64,000 nt of DNA, taken from the NCBI RefSeq assembly GCF_900184255.1, contig NZ_LT854640.1, positions 1,832,636 through 1,896,635 on the forward strand, read 5' to 3'. Below are positions 9,675 to 18,338 of the stretch, one piece after another (the stretch's first letter is position 1; each line of letters opens with the position of its first letter). Both the position numbers and the translations under genes were made by a program. This DNA is from Haloimpatiens massiliensis. Lineage in GTDB: Bacteria; Bacillota; Clostridia; Clostridiales; Clostridiaceae. A model generated the notes under the pieces. The model did no database searches, had not been told where the DNA came from, and saw nothing but the letters and a program-made list of their open reading frames with translations.

Positions 9675-11030
9675 TTAATCTAAATATTCATTTTTAGGAT
9701 TAAAAAATTCTTCTGTAAGCTTAAACACCTTAGGACTTAGGTATAAAATAGCTATTAAGTTAGGTATAATCAACAACCCTAAAATACAATCCTGTATGTA
9801 CCAAACCAATGGAAGTCTACTTATACACCCTAAGAATGTAAAGCATACAAATATGTATTTAAAAAATGTGGCTTTCTTAGATCCAACCAAATAAGTTAAA
9901 CCTATAGTTCCAAAATACCACTCTGCCGGTATTGTGGAATATGCAAACAAAACCATGCTGATGCCAACTATGTATTGGAAAGTAGGATGTACCTGTCCAA
10001 AAGCCATACTTGTTAGTACAGATGCGGGCTTTCCCGTAGCAATAACTCCAGTACTTAAAATAGCTACTGCGGTTATAGTACAAATAAATATAGTATCTAT
10101 GTTTACCTCTGTAATACCATAAAGAGCTTGCCTTACTGGATGATCCGTTATAGCTGAAGCATGCAGTACTGGCGCAGTACCTTCGCCAGCCTCATTAGAA
10201 TAAAGCCCTCTGGATACACCAAATCTCACAGCTTCTCGAATGGAATATCCCACAGCACCTGCTACTCCAGCTTTTAAATTAAAAGCATTTTGAAATATAT
10301 TTGCAAATACTGAAGGAACACTTCTAAAATTAACAATTATAACTACAATTCCACACAATATATATAAACTAGACATAAAAGGTATTAATTTTTCTGCAAA
10401 AGCACCAAGCCTTTTTACACCTCCAATTATCACAAGTCCAACAGCTACAACAAGAATTACGGCTGTTACCAATGGAGAAATTCCTGTAAGATCTTTAACT
10501 ATTCCTGCCACCGCATTAGATTGTATTAAATTACCTCCACAGTTCTGTAAAATAAGCAAAAATGCATATATAGATGCTAACCAGGGAAGTCTTAATCCTT
10601 TAGAAATGTAGTACATAGGTCCACCCACATAAGTTCCGTCATCTGCTTTCACCCTATAGGCAATACCAATAACAATCTCTGCAAACTTTGTAGCCATACC
10701 TAAAAGTGCAGCTACCCACATCCAAAATATAGCTCCCGGTCCTCCACTTACTAATGCCGTAGCAACTCCGACTATATTACCATTTCCAACGCAGCTAGCT
10801 AATGCTGTACACAGGGCCTGAAATGGTGTAAGAGTTCCTTCTCCTTTACTATCCTTCTTCTTTAAAAAAGGTTTGATAAGGGTTTCATTAAATACATATG
10901 GCATCTTTCTAAACTGAATAAATTTAGTCATTATCGTATAATAAAGTCCAATTCCTATTAAAGTTACAATAAGCCAATTCCCCCATATTAAATCGGCAAA
11001 ATTTTTAAAAAATTCTTCTAATAACTTCAT
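9675..11030 (-). CDS. Sodium:alanine/glycine symporter, AGCS family
   Basis: A 451-residue integral membrane protein with about 11 hydrophobic helices. Family marks are TPFQALCTALASCVGNGNIVGVATA near residues 67-92, GGPGAIFWMWVAALLGMATKFAEI, YVGGPMYYIS near 137, and RGLYSNEAGEGTAP near 275. These transporters import alanine, glycine or D-alanine with Na+. The ATG follows AAGGTGGG. It lies between the MFS gene and the DeoR regulator, all on the minus strand. The amino-acid specificity is not readable. Confidence 0.92.
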   Translation of the reverse strand: MKLLEEFFKNFADLIWGNWLIVTLIGIGLYYTIMTKFIQFRKMPYVFNETLIKPFLKKKDSKGEGTLTPFQALCTALASCVGNGNIVGVATALVSGGPGAIFWMWVAALLGMATKFAEIVIGIAYRVKADDGTYVGGPMYYISKGLRLPWLASIYAFLLILQNCGGNLIQSNAVAGIVKDLTGISPLVTAVILVVAVGLVIIGGVKRLGAFAEKLIPFMSSLYILCGIVVIIVNFRSVPSVFANIFQNAFNLKAGVAGAVGYSIREAVRFGVSRGLYSNEAGEGTAPVLHASAITDHPVRQALYGITEVNIDTIFICTITAVAILSTGVIATGKPASVLTSMAFGQVHPTFQYIVGISMVLFAYSTIPAEWYFGTIGLTYLVGSKKATFFKYIFVCFTFLGCISRLPLVWYIQDCILGLLIIPNLIAILYLSPKVFKLTEEFFNPKNEYLD

Positions 11031-11438
11031 CTAATCCCACCTTCTCAACTATAATAATAGTATGTTTTTTGTACTATGCACAAATATAAAGCGTGTAATA
11101 TTTTTGTTTTTGTTGCTTTCATATCTGTTTTGTTTAATTTATTACCTAGATTTTATCACAATACCACAAAAATTCATATACTATTTTACAATTCACAATT
11201 ATAAAATAAAAACCATATTAAATAGTTTATCCTCGTTGGATATTTCTATTAACATGGTTTAGCATTATAATTATCTATTTTTTATACTTATTGCTTATAG
11301 TTTCTATTTATTTTTTTAAACTCTGAATTAGTTTTATTTTTAATTTTAAATTTCCAATTCTACATTTTAAATTCAAAGTTTTTCGTTGATTGATTATTAA
11401 ATTTTATACTACAAATTACAGCTACATAAGAATTTTCC
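11031..11438. other. Non-coding gap between the AGCS and DeoR genes
   Basis: About 410 AT-rich bases. A 66-codon plus-strand frame exists at 11062-11262, but its composition is simply AT-rich and it has no ribosome site, so it is not called. I see no clear riboswitch or terminator. It presumably carries the AGCS promoter on the minus strand. Confidence 0.4.
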
Positions 11439-12203
11439 TTACTTATTTACAACTTCTATCCCTCTGTTTAAATATTTTTGAAGTACATTTTCTTTTAAAT
11501 TGCTATCAGTAACTATCACATTTACTTCTTCTAAATCACATATTTTTAATAAAGAAATAGAGTCAAACTTACTGCTATCTGCCAATATAATTACATTTTG
11601 AGATATATCAATAAATTTCTTTTGGATTTGAAGATGATCAAATATATAATCTGTAACTCCACCTTTTAATGAAACTCCACTAGCACTTATAAATGCTGTA
11701 TCTATATTAAAGTGACTAATATAGTTTTCAGTTATTTCGCCAACTAGCGAGAATTCATCACTTTTTAGTATTCCACCTGTAAGTATAACTGTATAGTTAT
11801 CCATATACATAAGTTCATTAGCTATGGCCAAGGAATTAGTTAATATAGTTAACTTTTGAAATTTAGTCTTTAAAACCTTAGCTATTTCTAAATTTGTAGT
11901 ACTAGCATCCATAGCTATAGATTGTCCTTCCACTATAAACCTAGTAGCTATTTGAGCAATTTGCTTTTTTTCTTCTAAAAATTCCTTTTCTCTCTTTTCA
12001 AACTTTAATTGAACTTCTCCTTTTTTATTTAATACCGCTCCTCCATATACCCTTTTTAATTGACCTTCTTTTTCAAGATATTCTAAATCTCTTCTCACAG
12101 TTTCAATAGAAACATCAAAGAGTTTTGTAAGTCTTGAAACTTTAACCGTTCCCTCTCTATTTAGTATATCTAAAATTTCATCATATCTTTCTTGAGCTAA
12201 CAT
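11439..12203 (-). CDS. DeoR/GlpR-family transcriptional repressor
   Basis: A 254-residue protein with the classical architecture. An N-terminal winged helix (MLAQERYDEILDILNREGTVKVSRL, then DVSIETVRRDLEYLEKEGQLKRVYGGAV, residues 1-57) is followed by a sugar-phosphate-isomerase-like sensor domain (AMDASTTNLEIAK near residue 97, LTNSLAIANEL near 125, VILADSSKFDS near 205). Such proteins respond to phosphorylated sugars. The likely targets are its own gene and the neighbouring carriers and isomerase, which is inference from position. Confidence 0.9.
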   Translation of the reverse strand: MLAQERYDEILDILNREGTVKVSRLTKLFDVSIETVRRDLEYLEKEGQLKRVYGGAVLNKKGEVQLKFEKREKEFLEEKKQIAQIATRFIVEGQSIAMDASTTNLEIAKVLKTKFQKLTILTNSLAIANELMYMDNYTVILTGGILKSDEFSLVGEITENYISHFNIDTAFISASGVSLKGGVTDYIFDHLQIQKKFIDISQNVIILADSSKFDSISLLKICDLEEVNVIVTDSNLKENVLQKYLNRGIEVVNK

Positions 12204-12285
12204 TCACATTTCCCCCTAATACCATTCTATATTTTACTATATAAAATTATATATCATATATTTATTACTTTCAACAAAATTACAT

Positions 12286-12318
12286 AAAAATCCACAGCAA
12301 TAATTACTGTGGATTTTT
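12286..12318. terminator. Hairpin with A/T flanks between two divergent genes
   Basis: AAAAATCCACAG and CTGTGGATTTTT form a perfect 12-bp stem with a 9-base loop, shaped like a bidirectional intrinsic terminator. It lies between the starts of the DeoR gene (minus) and the yhcN-like gene (plus), where no transcript end is expected from the called genes. Confidence 0.6.
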
Positions 12319-12433
12319 ATAATTTAAAAACATTCTTTTTTCCATATAAAAATTATATATCTACTTAACAATAATCTTATTACATATATTCCATCTAATT
12401 AGGAAATAATACCTATATGGAGGTGTTTTTTAT

Positions 12434-12916
12434 ATGAAAAAAAATCATTCATTAACAACATTTTTAATTACAACACTTATGTGCATATCCTTAACTGCTT
12501 GTGCAACTGCTAAGAAACCAGCAGAAGAGAAAAAAAATAATGCAAACATAAATGTTCAAGAAGAAAAAACTGTTACAGAAAATAAAACATTAGATGCTAG
12601 AGCTGAAAAAATAGTAGCTGCAGTAAATAAAGTAGAGGGAGTAAATAGTTCCTATGTGGCTATTTCTAATAAGAACGCCTTAGTAGGAGTAGATATAAAT
12701 AAGGACTACGAAGGTAAAATAACAGATGATCTTAGAAAGAAAGTAGAAGACGCTGTTAAAAATACAGATAAAGAAATAGACACAGTTGCTTTAACTGCAG
12801 ATGCTGATCTAACTGAAAGAATTAAAAATTTAGGTTCAGACATAAGAGCTGGAAAACCACTTTCAGGATTAGGCCAAGAAATACAAGAAATCCTAAATAG
12901 AATAATTCCAAGATAA
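12434..12916 (+). CDS. YhcN/YlaJ-family sporulation lipoprotein
   Basis: A 160-residue lipoprotein. The signal peptide MKKNHSLTTFLITTLMCIS ends in the lipobox LTAC (Cys 22), so the mature protein would be lipid-anchored. The C-terminal domain (RAEKIVAAVNKVEGVNSSYV, then ALVGVDINKDYEG, then AVKNTDKEIDTVALTADADL) is the YhcN/YlaJ domain found in spore-coat or inner-membrane lipoproteins of spore formers. GGAGGTG precedes the ATG. It supports a spore-forming host. Confidence 0.88.
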   Translation: MKKNHSLTTFLITTLMCISLTACATAKKPAEEKKNNANINVQEEKTVTENKTLDARAEKIVAAVNKVEGVNSSYVAISNKNALVGVDINKDYEGKITDDLRKKVEDAVKNTDKEIDTVALTADADLTERIKNLGSDIRAGKPLSGLGQEIQEILNRIIPR

Positions 12917-13059
12917 AATTCATAATTTTTTGCCCAAATAAGACAATACAAAAATAATAAACTAACTTCAAAATAAACTTACTTAGCTTTACCCTAACTA
13001 CAAATCTTTAAAATCTAGAATGTAAAATAGAAATTTGTACGTTAGCTAAATAAAATACC

Positions 13060-13320
13060 AAGGTAAAAGGTAATATGTAAGAAGTAAGAGTGAAGGATAA
13101 AACTCAAAGAGTTTTTTATAATTAATTTTTAAAAAAGCTTTATTTTTTATTTTATAACTACGAAAGTTAAGTTAAATATTAACTTTTAGCTATTCTTTTT
13201 TAGTTAGTTCTTCACTCTTAGTTCTTAGTTAGTTCTTAGCTTTTAATTCTTAACTCTTAGTTCTTCATTCTTAGTTATTAGTTAGCTCTTAGTTATTAGT
13301 TATTAGTTATTTCTTAATTC
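13060..13320. repeat. Dispersed palindromic repeat (copy 1) and TTAGTTCTTAGTTA tandem
   Basis: Two structures occupy this stretch between yhcN-like and queH. Bases 13066-13130 match 36117-36175 closely (GTAAGAAGTAAG, GATAAAACTCAAAGAGTTTT, then ATAATTAATTTTT), so this is a dispersed repeat. From about 13195 to 13315 a degenerate tandem of TTAGTTCTTAGTTA/TTATTAG units follows and runs into the end of queH. No gene is visible from 12917 to 13302. Confidence 0.65.
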
Positions 13321-13962
13321 TTCACTCTTAATTTTCGAATATACACACCCACAGTAATCCTGTCTATAAAGACCATATTTATTGGAAAGTTCAATGGATC
13401 TTTTATATCCATTTTTCTTTTTAAAATCTGAAAATAAGTATCTTATCCCATACTTTTCTTCTAATTCTCTACCTATACTATTTAATTTTTCAGCATTTTT
13501 ATAAGGACTTATAGAAAGAGTGGTAGTGAAGTAGTCAAATCTCATTTTCTTAGCTACCTGAGCAGTTTCCTCTAGTCTCATTCTGTAACAATTAAAGCAT
13601 CTTTCTCCTCCTTCTTTTAAATCCTCCATTCCTTTAGCCATGCTAAAAAACTTATCTATGTCATAGTTTCCTTCTAAAAATTCAACTTTATTTTCAAAAT
13701 TGAATTTATTTATAAAATCCTTTTGTTCTTGAACTCTTATTCTATATTCTTTCTCTGGATGAATATTAGGATTATAATAAAATATAGTTATTTGAAAATA
13801 CTTTGAAAGATATTCTAACACATAGCTACTACAAGGAGCACAACAACTGTGTATCAATAACTTTGGCAGCTTATTTTCCCTAATGATATTTTTAATTTCT
13901 TCCTCTAATATTTTTTGATAATTCACCTTTATTTTTTGTGGATTATTCTTTTCCATACTCAT
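13303..13962 (-). CDS. queH: Epoxyqueuosine reductase QueH
   Basis: A 219-residue protein of the former DUF208 family. It carries the HSCCAPCSS cluster (Cys 40, 41, 44), a second pair GGERCFNCYRMRLEETA near residues 116-132, FTTTLSISPYKN near 160, and a third pair DYCGCVYS near 205. These cysteines bind a 4Fe-4S cluster and a second metal. QueH makes queuosine from epoxyqueuosine in tRNA, the last step, replacing QueG in many anaerobes. It stands alone here. The ATG is preceded by AAGGAAG. Confidence 0.93.
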   Translation of the reverse strand: MSMEKNNPQKIKVNYQKILEEEIKNIIRENKLPKLLIHSCCAPCSSYVLEYLSKYFQITIFYYNPNIHPEKEYRIRVQEQKDFINKFNFENKVEFLEGNYDIDKFFSMAKGMEDLKEGGERCFNCYRMRLEETAQVAKKMRFDYFTTTLSISPYKNAEKLNSIGRELEEKYGIRYLFSDFKKKNGYKRSIELSNKYGLYRQDYCGCVYSKIKSEELRNN

Positions 13963-14259
13963 TTATTTTAACTTCCTTTCTAGCATATATAACATTGACA
14001 ACACTTGGATTATGGAAAACAAATGTTGTATTTACCATCCTTTCTATTATATATAACAAGCACTATCATACAAATAGTTTTTAATAACTTCTAATTATTG
14101 TTTGTTGTTTTATATTCTACTATTACTATTACTATTACTATAATCTATTTTAATTTTATCATATTTATAATAATAAAAGGATAGTTAATTGTTTTATAGA
14201 ATATTAAATTTAAACAACTAATTCACTTTATAAATTATATATAATGAGGGGGATATACT

Positions 14260-15195
14260 ATGGATATAAAAAAAATTGGAGTACTTGGCACAGGAACTAT
14301 GGGGCATGGTGTAGCTCAGCTTTGTGCACAAGCAGGTATTGAGGTTAATATGTATGGAAGGTCCGATGAAAGCTTAAATAGAGGTTTTAACAATATAAAA
14401 AAGGATCTGTCTATAATGGTTTCAAATAGTAAGTTAACCAAACAAGAAAGCAATGCTATTTTTTCTAAAATAAAAGGAGTTAAAACTTTAGAAGAAGCTT
14501 GTAATGGGGTTCAATTAATAGTAGAGTGTTTAGCAGAAAAAATAGACTTAAAAAGAGATATTTTTAAACAATTAGATTCATTATGCTCTAAAGAAGTAAT
14601 ATTAACTTCTAGTACCTCTGGGTTAAATCCTAGCGATATAGCAGAGGAAACTAAAAATCCTGAGAGAGTTGTAGTAGCACACTTTTGGAATCCACCTCAA
14701 CTTATACCTTTAGTTGAAGTTGTACCTGGATGTAAAACTTCTACTGAAGTAGTTGATAAAACCGTTCAATGGGTTAAAAATATAGGCAAACAGCCAGTTA
14801 AAATGAATAAAGAATGTCCAGGCTTCATAGGCAATAGGCTTCAATTAGCTCTTTTGAGAGAGGCATTATACATTGTAGAACAAGGTTATGCAGACCCAGA
14901 GGAAGTAGATAAAGCTGTAGAATATAGTTTTGGAAGACGTCTTCCTTTAACTGGGCCACTAAAAAGTGCTGATTTAGGCGGCCTAGACATCTTCTACAAT
15001 ATAGCTTCTTATTTGTTTAAAGACTTATGTAGTCAAACAGAACCTTCTAAACTATTAAGTGATAGAGTATCTGAGGGCAAACTAGGAACAAAAAAAGGTG
15101 CGGGAATATACAATTGGACAGAGGAAGAAATTAATAGCATTCAGAAAAAACGTCAAGAATTACTAATGTACTTTTTAGATTTGGATAAAGAATAA
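14260..15195 (+). CDS. 3-hydroxyacyl-CoA dehydrogenase family protein
   Basis: The 311-residue protein has an N-terminal Rossmann fold with GTGTMGHGVAQ at residues 10-20, the motif SSTSGLNPSDIAE near 128, AHFWNPPQLIPLVEVVPG near 147, and ECPGFIGNRLQLALLREAL near 187 leading into the C-terminal helical domain. This is the 3-hydroxybutyryl-CoA dehydrogenase fold. In place of the usual HFFNP the sequence has HFWNP, also seen in carnitine-dehydrogenase-like and other branches, so the substrate is uncertain. It is a single gene, not in a butyrate operon. GAGGGGG precedes the ATG. Confidence 0.8.
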   Translation: MDIKKIGVLGTGTMGHGVAQLCAQAGIEVNMYGRSDESLNRGFNNIKKDLSIMVSNSKLTKQESNAIFSKIKGVKTLEEACNGVQLIVECLAEKIDLKRDIFKQLDSLCSKEVILTSSTSGLNPSDIAEETKNPERVVVAHFWNPPQLIPLVEVVPGCKTSTEVVDKTVQWVKNIGKQPVKMNKECPGFIGNRLQLALLREALYIVEQGYADPEEVDKAVEYSFGRRLPLTGPLKSADLGGLDIFYNIASYLFKDLCSQTEPSKLLSDRVSEGKLGTKKGAGIYNWTEEEINSIQKKRQELLMYFLDLDKE

Positions 15196-15991
15196 AACAT
15201 GCAATAAATTAATTTTGGGCTATTTAATAAATATTGTGTAACATTAAATAAACATTGTTTTTAAAAAAAGCTTGTCTCAAAATACATTTGAAAATGAGGT
15301 TATAATTTTCTTATTCTGAGGCAATCTTTTTTTAATCAAAAAAAATTAAGCTTATAAAAAGCTTAATCAACCTAAAATAATTTAAATAAAGGGGGAATTT
15401 TTATAAATGCTTAAGTCAAGCATTATAAAAATTCATCAACTGCAAAATAAATGTTTATATTAAATTAATCACGGATGAAATCAAAAGCCCTCAAGGATAA
15501 TTAAGCCCCCTCTAATTTCATCTGAAATAATTAATAAAAACCAAAATTTAAGTTTTGTAAATTCAATAATAAATAATATACTATTTCTATATTTTTAAAT
15601 AATATTGTTTATTTAATACCCCAAATCAATGTCCAATACAATCAAATCAATTTACACTAAATATATATTATCACTATTTTCAAACAAATGCAATGTTTTT
15701 ACGTCATTATTTCAATTTTTTATTACAATTTAAATTGTACAAACCATATATATTGAATTCTCCTAGGTTATACTATATGTATATAAATAAATATAAATTT
15801 TCAACATCATATTTCTAAATAATACAAATAAATTTAGATGACATTTCATATATTATAATTTAGCCAGTATCATATTTAATATTTTATCAATAACATTTAT
15901 ATATACGTTGAATTTTGTTACATTTTGTATTATGATTATTCTATAACTACTATTATTTAATAATGGTTATAACTTTTAGGAGGTGGCTAAA
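15196..15991. other. Long non-coding stretch with three hairpins
   Basis: Nearly 800 bases without a credible gene. It holds a terminator-like hairpin at 15263-15333, a near-perfect palindrome at 15395-15433, and an 8-bp inverted repeat (GATGAAAT/ATTTCATC) enclosing CCCTC and CCCCCTC runs at 15473-15523. From about 15560 the rest is A/T-rich and presumably holds the promoter of the HesB-like gene. A 19-codon frame with a GGGGGAA site starts at 15407 within the palindrome; it is noted but not called as a gene. Confidence 0.5.
15263..15333 (+). terminator. Terminator-like hairpin after the dehydrogenase gene
   Basis: AAAAAAGCTTGTCTCA pairs with TGAGGCAATCTTTTTT (14 of 16) around a loop of about 37 bases, ending in a T run, about 70 bases after the dehydrogenase stop. 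The long loop makes it less certain than a classical terminator. Confidence 0.5.
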
Positions 15992-16327
15992 ATGGCAGCT
16001 ATAAAAATGAGTGAAACTGCTTATAATGAATTTAAAAAGTTTCTAGATGATAATAATGTAACTAATAATACCATAAGAATATTTTTAGCTGGAGTTGGGT
16101 GCAGCGGTCCTCAATTTAATCTAGCTTTAAGTGAAAAAAATATTGGTGATGTATCTGAACAAATTGGGGAATTAACTTTTCTAGTAGCTGGAAATCTTTT
16201 CGAAGAATTCAAAGGCTTTGAAATAAAATGCCCTGAAGAAAATGAATTTGATAGTTTCACTATAGAACCTTTTGAAATAGGAGAGTTCAATGGGTGTGCT
16301 TCTTGTGGTGGAAACTGCGGACACTAA
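15992..16327 (+). CDS. HesB/IscA-like protein with Cys-rich tail
   Basis: The frame opens at a GTG at 15983, but that GTG lies inside the AGGAGGTG ribosome site. The ATG at 15992 has proper spacing and gives 111 residues. The fold resembles A-type iron-sulfur carriers: KMSETAYNEFKKFL at the start and RIFLAGVGCSGP with Cys 37. The canonical C-terminal CGCG is replaced by CASCGGNCGH. HesB-like relatives of this shape are widespread in anaerobes, some reported as selenoproteins; here all positions are Cys. A role in Fe-S or metal handling is inferred. Transcription ends at the hairpin at 16366. Confidence 0.75.
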   Translation: MAAIKMSETAYNEFKKFLDDNNVTNNTIRIFLAGVGCSGPQFNLALSEKNIGDVSEQIGELTFLVAGNLFEEFKGFEIKCPEENEFDSFTIEPFEIGEFNGCASCGGNCGH

Positions 16328-16365
16328 TATAAGCTTAACTATTTAACAATTGCTTTTATTAATAT

Positions 16366-16400
16366 AAAATCCCTTAGCTAAATTTAGCTAAGGGATTTTT
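16366..16400. terminator. Bidirectional terminator
   Basis: AAAATCCCTTAGCT and AGCTAAGGGATTTTT form a strong stem with A and T flanks between the convergent HesB-like gene (plus) and lipoprotein gene (minus). Confidence 0.88.
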
Positions 16401-16426
16401 GTATTAAAGTTCTTTAAATATTTAAA

Positions 16427-18262
16427 TTAGTACAAATAACTAAGTCTTTCATTTTTGAAATCTGTCAGTTCCCAGTTTCCTTTTGTATCCTTATGAAGCA
16501 CCATTTTATATATAGTATCCTTAGATTTTTCTTTAAGTCTAATATAAACCTTACAATAGTTTCCATTTTGTATGTTAGCTGCTAGACCAGGTTTAGCTAT
16601 ATCCCAAAACTGTATTTGAACTAAACTCAATTCTTTGTCTTTAAATATTCCCATGAACATTTTTCCTTCTTTACCCTTGACTAAATAATCCGTACACAGT
16701 TTTTTAACTTTTTCATATTCTTCTGTATAATTAAAAGTACTTAATCCTGTTACATACCATTTGTTTTCCTTAGTATTATACGTGAGAGCTAATTCTATAT
16801 TTATATTTATAATACTTCCACCAGAATTTTTCATCACTCCCACTACCTCAACATAGGCATTAGCATTATTAATAACTTTATAATTAGCTGCTTGAAGTTT
16901 TAAATCATACTCACTAGAAGGAATAGTAGCAACTATATCATTTTTATCCTTATATATATGCTCCATATCCAATAATGCATATTGATTTAATGCATCATTA
17001 TTAGAAAAATATTCTTTAGTTTTCTCCATGTCGTATACTCCACTACACATATATTCAGCTACAACCTCTGATGCTCCTCTTATGGTTTTAAATATTTCTC
17101 CTCTTTGTTTATCTATATCGCCTGTAGAAAATTGTACTGAACTATTTTCAAAATCTATTTGCTCCTTATTCTCACCAGCTATTTGAGCTTTTTTTCCATC
17201 TGGAGATACAGAAAATTTTCCTCCAGACACTAAATATCTTTCTTTCTCTTTTCCCTTTTTATCTACTAAAATTAAAGTAAATTTACCCTCTTCCTCAACT
17301 TTATTCTTTATAGTATAAGCAAAATCACCATTATAAATAAATTTAGCATCATATATACATCTTTTATCTATAACCATAGGTTTATAAGAATCATTTATAT
17401 TATTTATATAATATAGTCTAAAATCATTTTCCCCTATTAATAAAGAAGCTGTTTTATACGAATCTCTAAATTTACCATTATATACTTTTTTCATCTTATT
17501 ACCATTGCTATCTACTATAAAAGTAGATACCTTATTTAAAGTAGATTTTGTTATTTCATTAGTAGTAACATAATAATATTCCTTATCTAAGGCACCTTTA
17601 TAGTATTTACTTTCATTACTACTATAAGACTCCACCTTTTCTTTAGAATCCATATAGTACACAGTGTTATTTACTAGATTAGCATGTTCTGTATAAATTC
17701 TTTTCCCATCAGGAGACCAACCAAAATAAGTTACAAAATCACCTTTTGTCTCATCTTGAAACATAAAACACATTTTTTTCATATTATATATATATAATTT
17801 TTCTCCTGACAAAAGAGCTACTATATTTCCCTGCTTATTCCATTTTGATAAAGTCACTAAATCTATATCACTTTTAAGAACAGTACTATTTTGAGATTGT
17901 ACATCATAAAGCATTAAATAAAATTTACCAGAAGTTTCACCACTTATTATATTTTTGTTATTTCCTACTTCCTTAGACTCCGACATATAAAATATATATT
18001 TATTATCTGGAGAAACAGCAACAGGTATCTTGCTAAATCTTTCATTAAAATTAATATTTCTAAAAGGATCTATTCCCTTACTAATTACTTGTCCATCAAT
18101 TTTTCTTATTTCGTTTTGATTCTTATCCTGATAAACTTCATATAATTTATTGTCTCTTGTCTCCATAGTGGAGCAACCATAAAAAATCCCTATAAGCACT
18201 AACCCCATAATAGGAAGAATTACATTCTTATTAGGTTTATTGTTAAAAATCTTCTTTTTCAC
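16427..18262 (-). CDS. Large lipoprotein with TolB-like beta-propeller repeats
   Basis: A 611-residue protein with an N-terminal signal (ILPIMGLVLIGIFYGC; lipobox GIFYGC with Cys near residue 30), so it is a predicted membrane lipoprotein. Residues about 75-370 contain repeated blades with WSPDGKRI, VSPDNKYIFYMS and VSPDGKKAQIA, the hallmark of WD40-like/TolB-type propellers. The C-terminal 200 residues are a separate domain of unknown function. AGGAGGG precedes the ATG. It lies 76 bases downstream of a sensor kinase gene on the same strand, so it may act with or be controlled by that system. Confidence 0.7.
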   Translation of the reverse strand: MKKKIFNNKPNKNVILPIMGLVLIGIFYGCSTMETRDNKLYEVYQDKNQNEIRKIDGQVISKGIDPFRNINFNERFSKIPVAVSPDNKYIFYMSESKEVGNNKNIISGETSGKFYLMLYDVQSQNSTVLKSDIDLVTLSKWNKQGNIVALLSGEKLYIYNMKKMCFMFQDETKGDFVTYFGWSPDGKRIYTEHANLVNNTVYYMDSKEKVESYSSNESKYYKGALDKEYYYVTTNEITKSTLNKVSTFIVDSNGNKMKKVYNGKFRDSYKTASLLIGENDFRLYYINNINDSYKPMVIDKRCIYDAKFIYNGDFAYTIKNKVEEEGKFTLILVDKKGKEKERYLVSGGKFSVSPDGKKAQIAGENKEQIDFENSSVQFSTGDIDKQRGEIFKTIRGASEVVAEYMCSGVYDMEKTKEYFSNNDALNQYALLDMEHIYKDKNDIVATIPSSEYDLKLQAANYKVINNANAYVEVVGVMKNSGGSIININIELALTYNTKENKWYVTGLSTFNYTEEYEKVKKLCTDYLVKGKEGKMFMGIFKDKELSLVQIQFWDIAKPGLAANIQNGNYCKVYIRLKEKSKDTIYKMVLHKDTKGNWELTDFKNERLSYLY

Positions 18263-18338
18263 AATATCCCTCCTGTGTTTCTAATATATCATGTACATTT
18301 ATTCAAACTTCATCTTCTCCGTAAAATAGTTGTAAATT

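Noticed and set aside
11062..11262. 66-codon plus-strand hydrophobic frame
   Set aside because: Composition is only AT-driven; no ribosome site; it sits in the expected promoter region of the AGCS gene.
13195..13320. Possible CRISPR-like array
   Set aside because: Units are short, degenerate and without spacers; it is a simple tandem repeat.
15196..15991. Known riboswitch upstream of the HesB-like gene
   Set aside because: None of the conserved cores I know (glycine, TPP, SAM, FMN, preQ1, cobalamin) could be matched.
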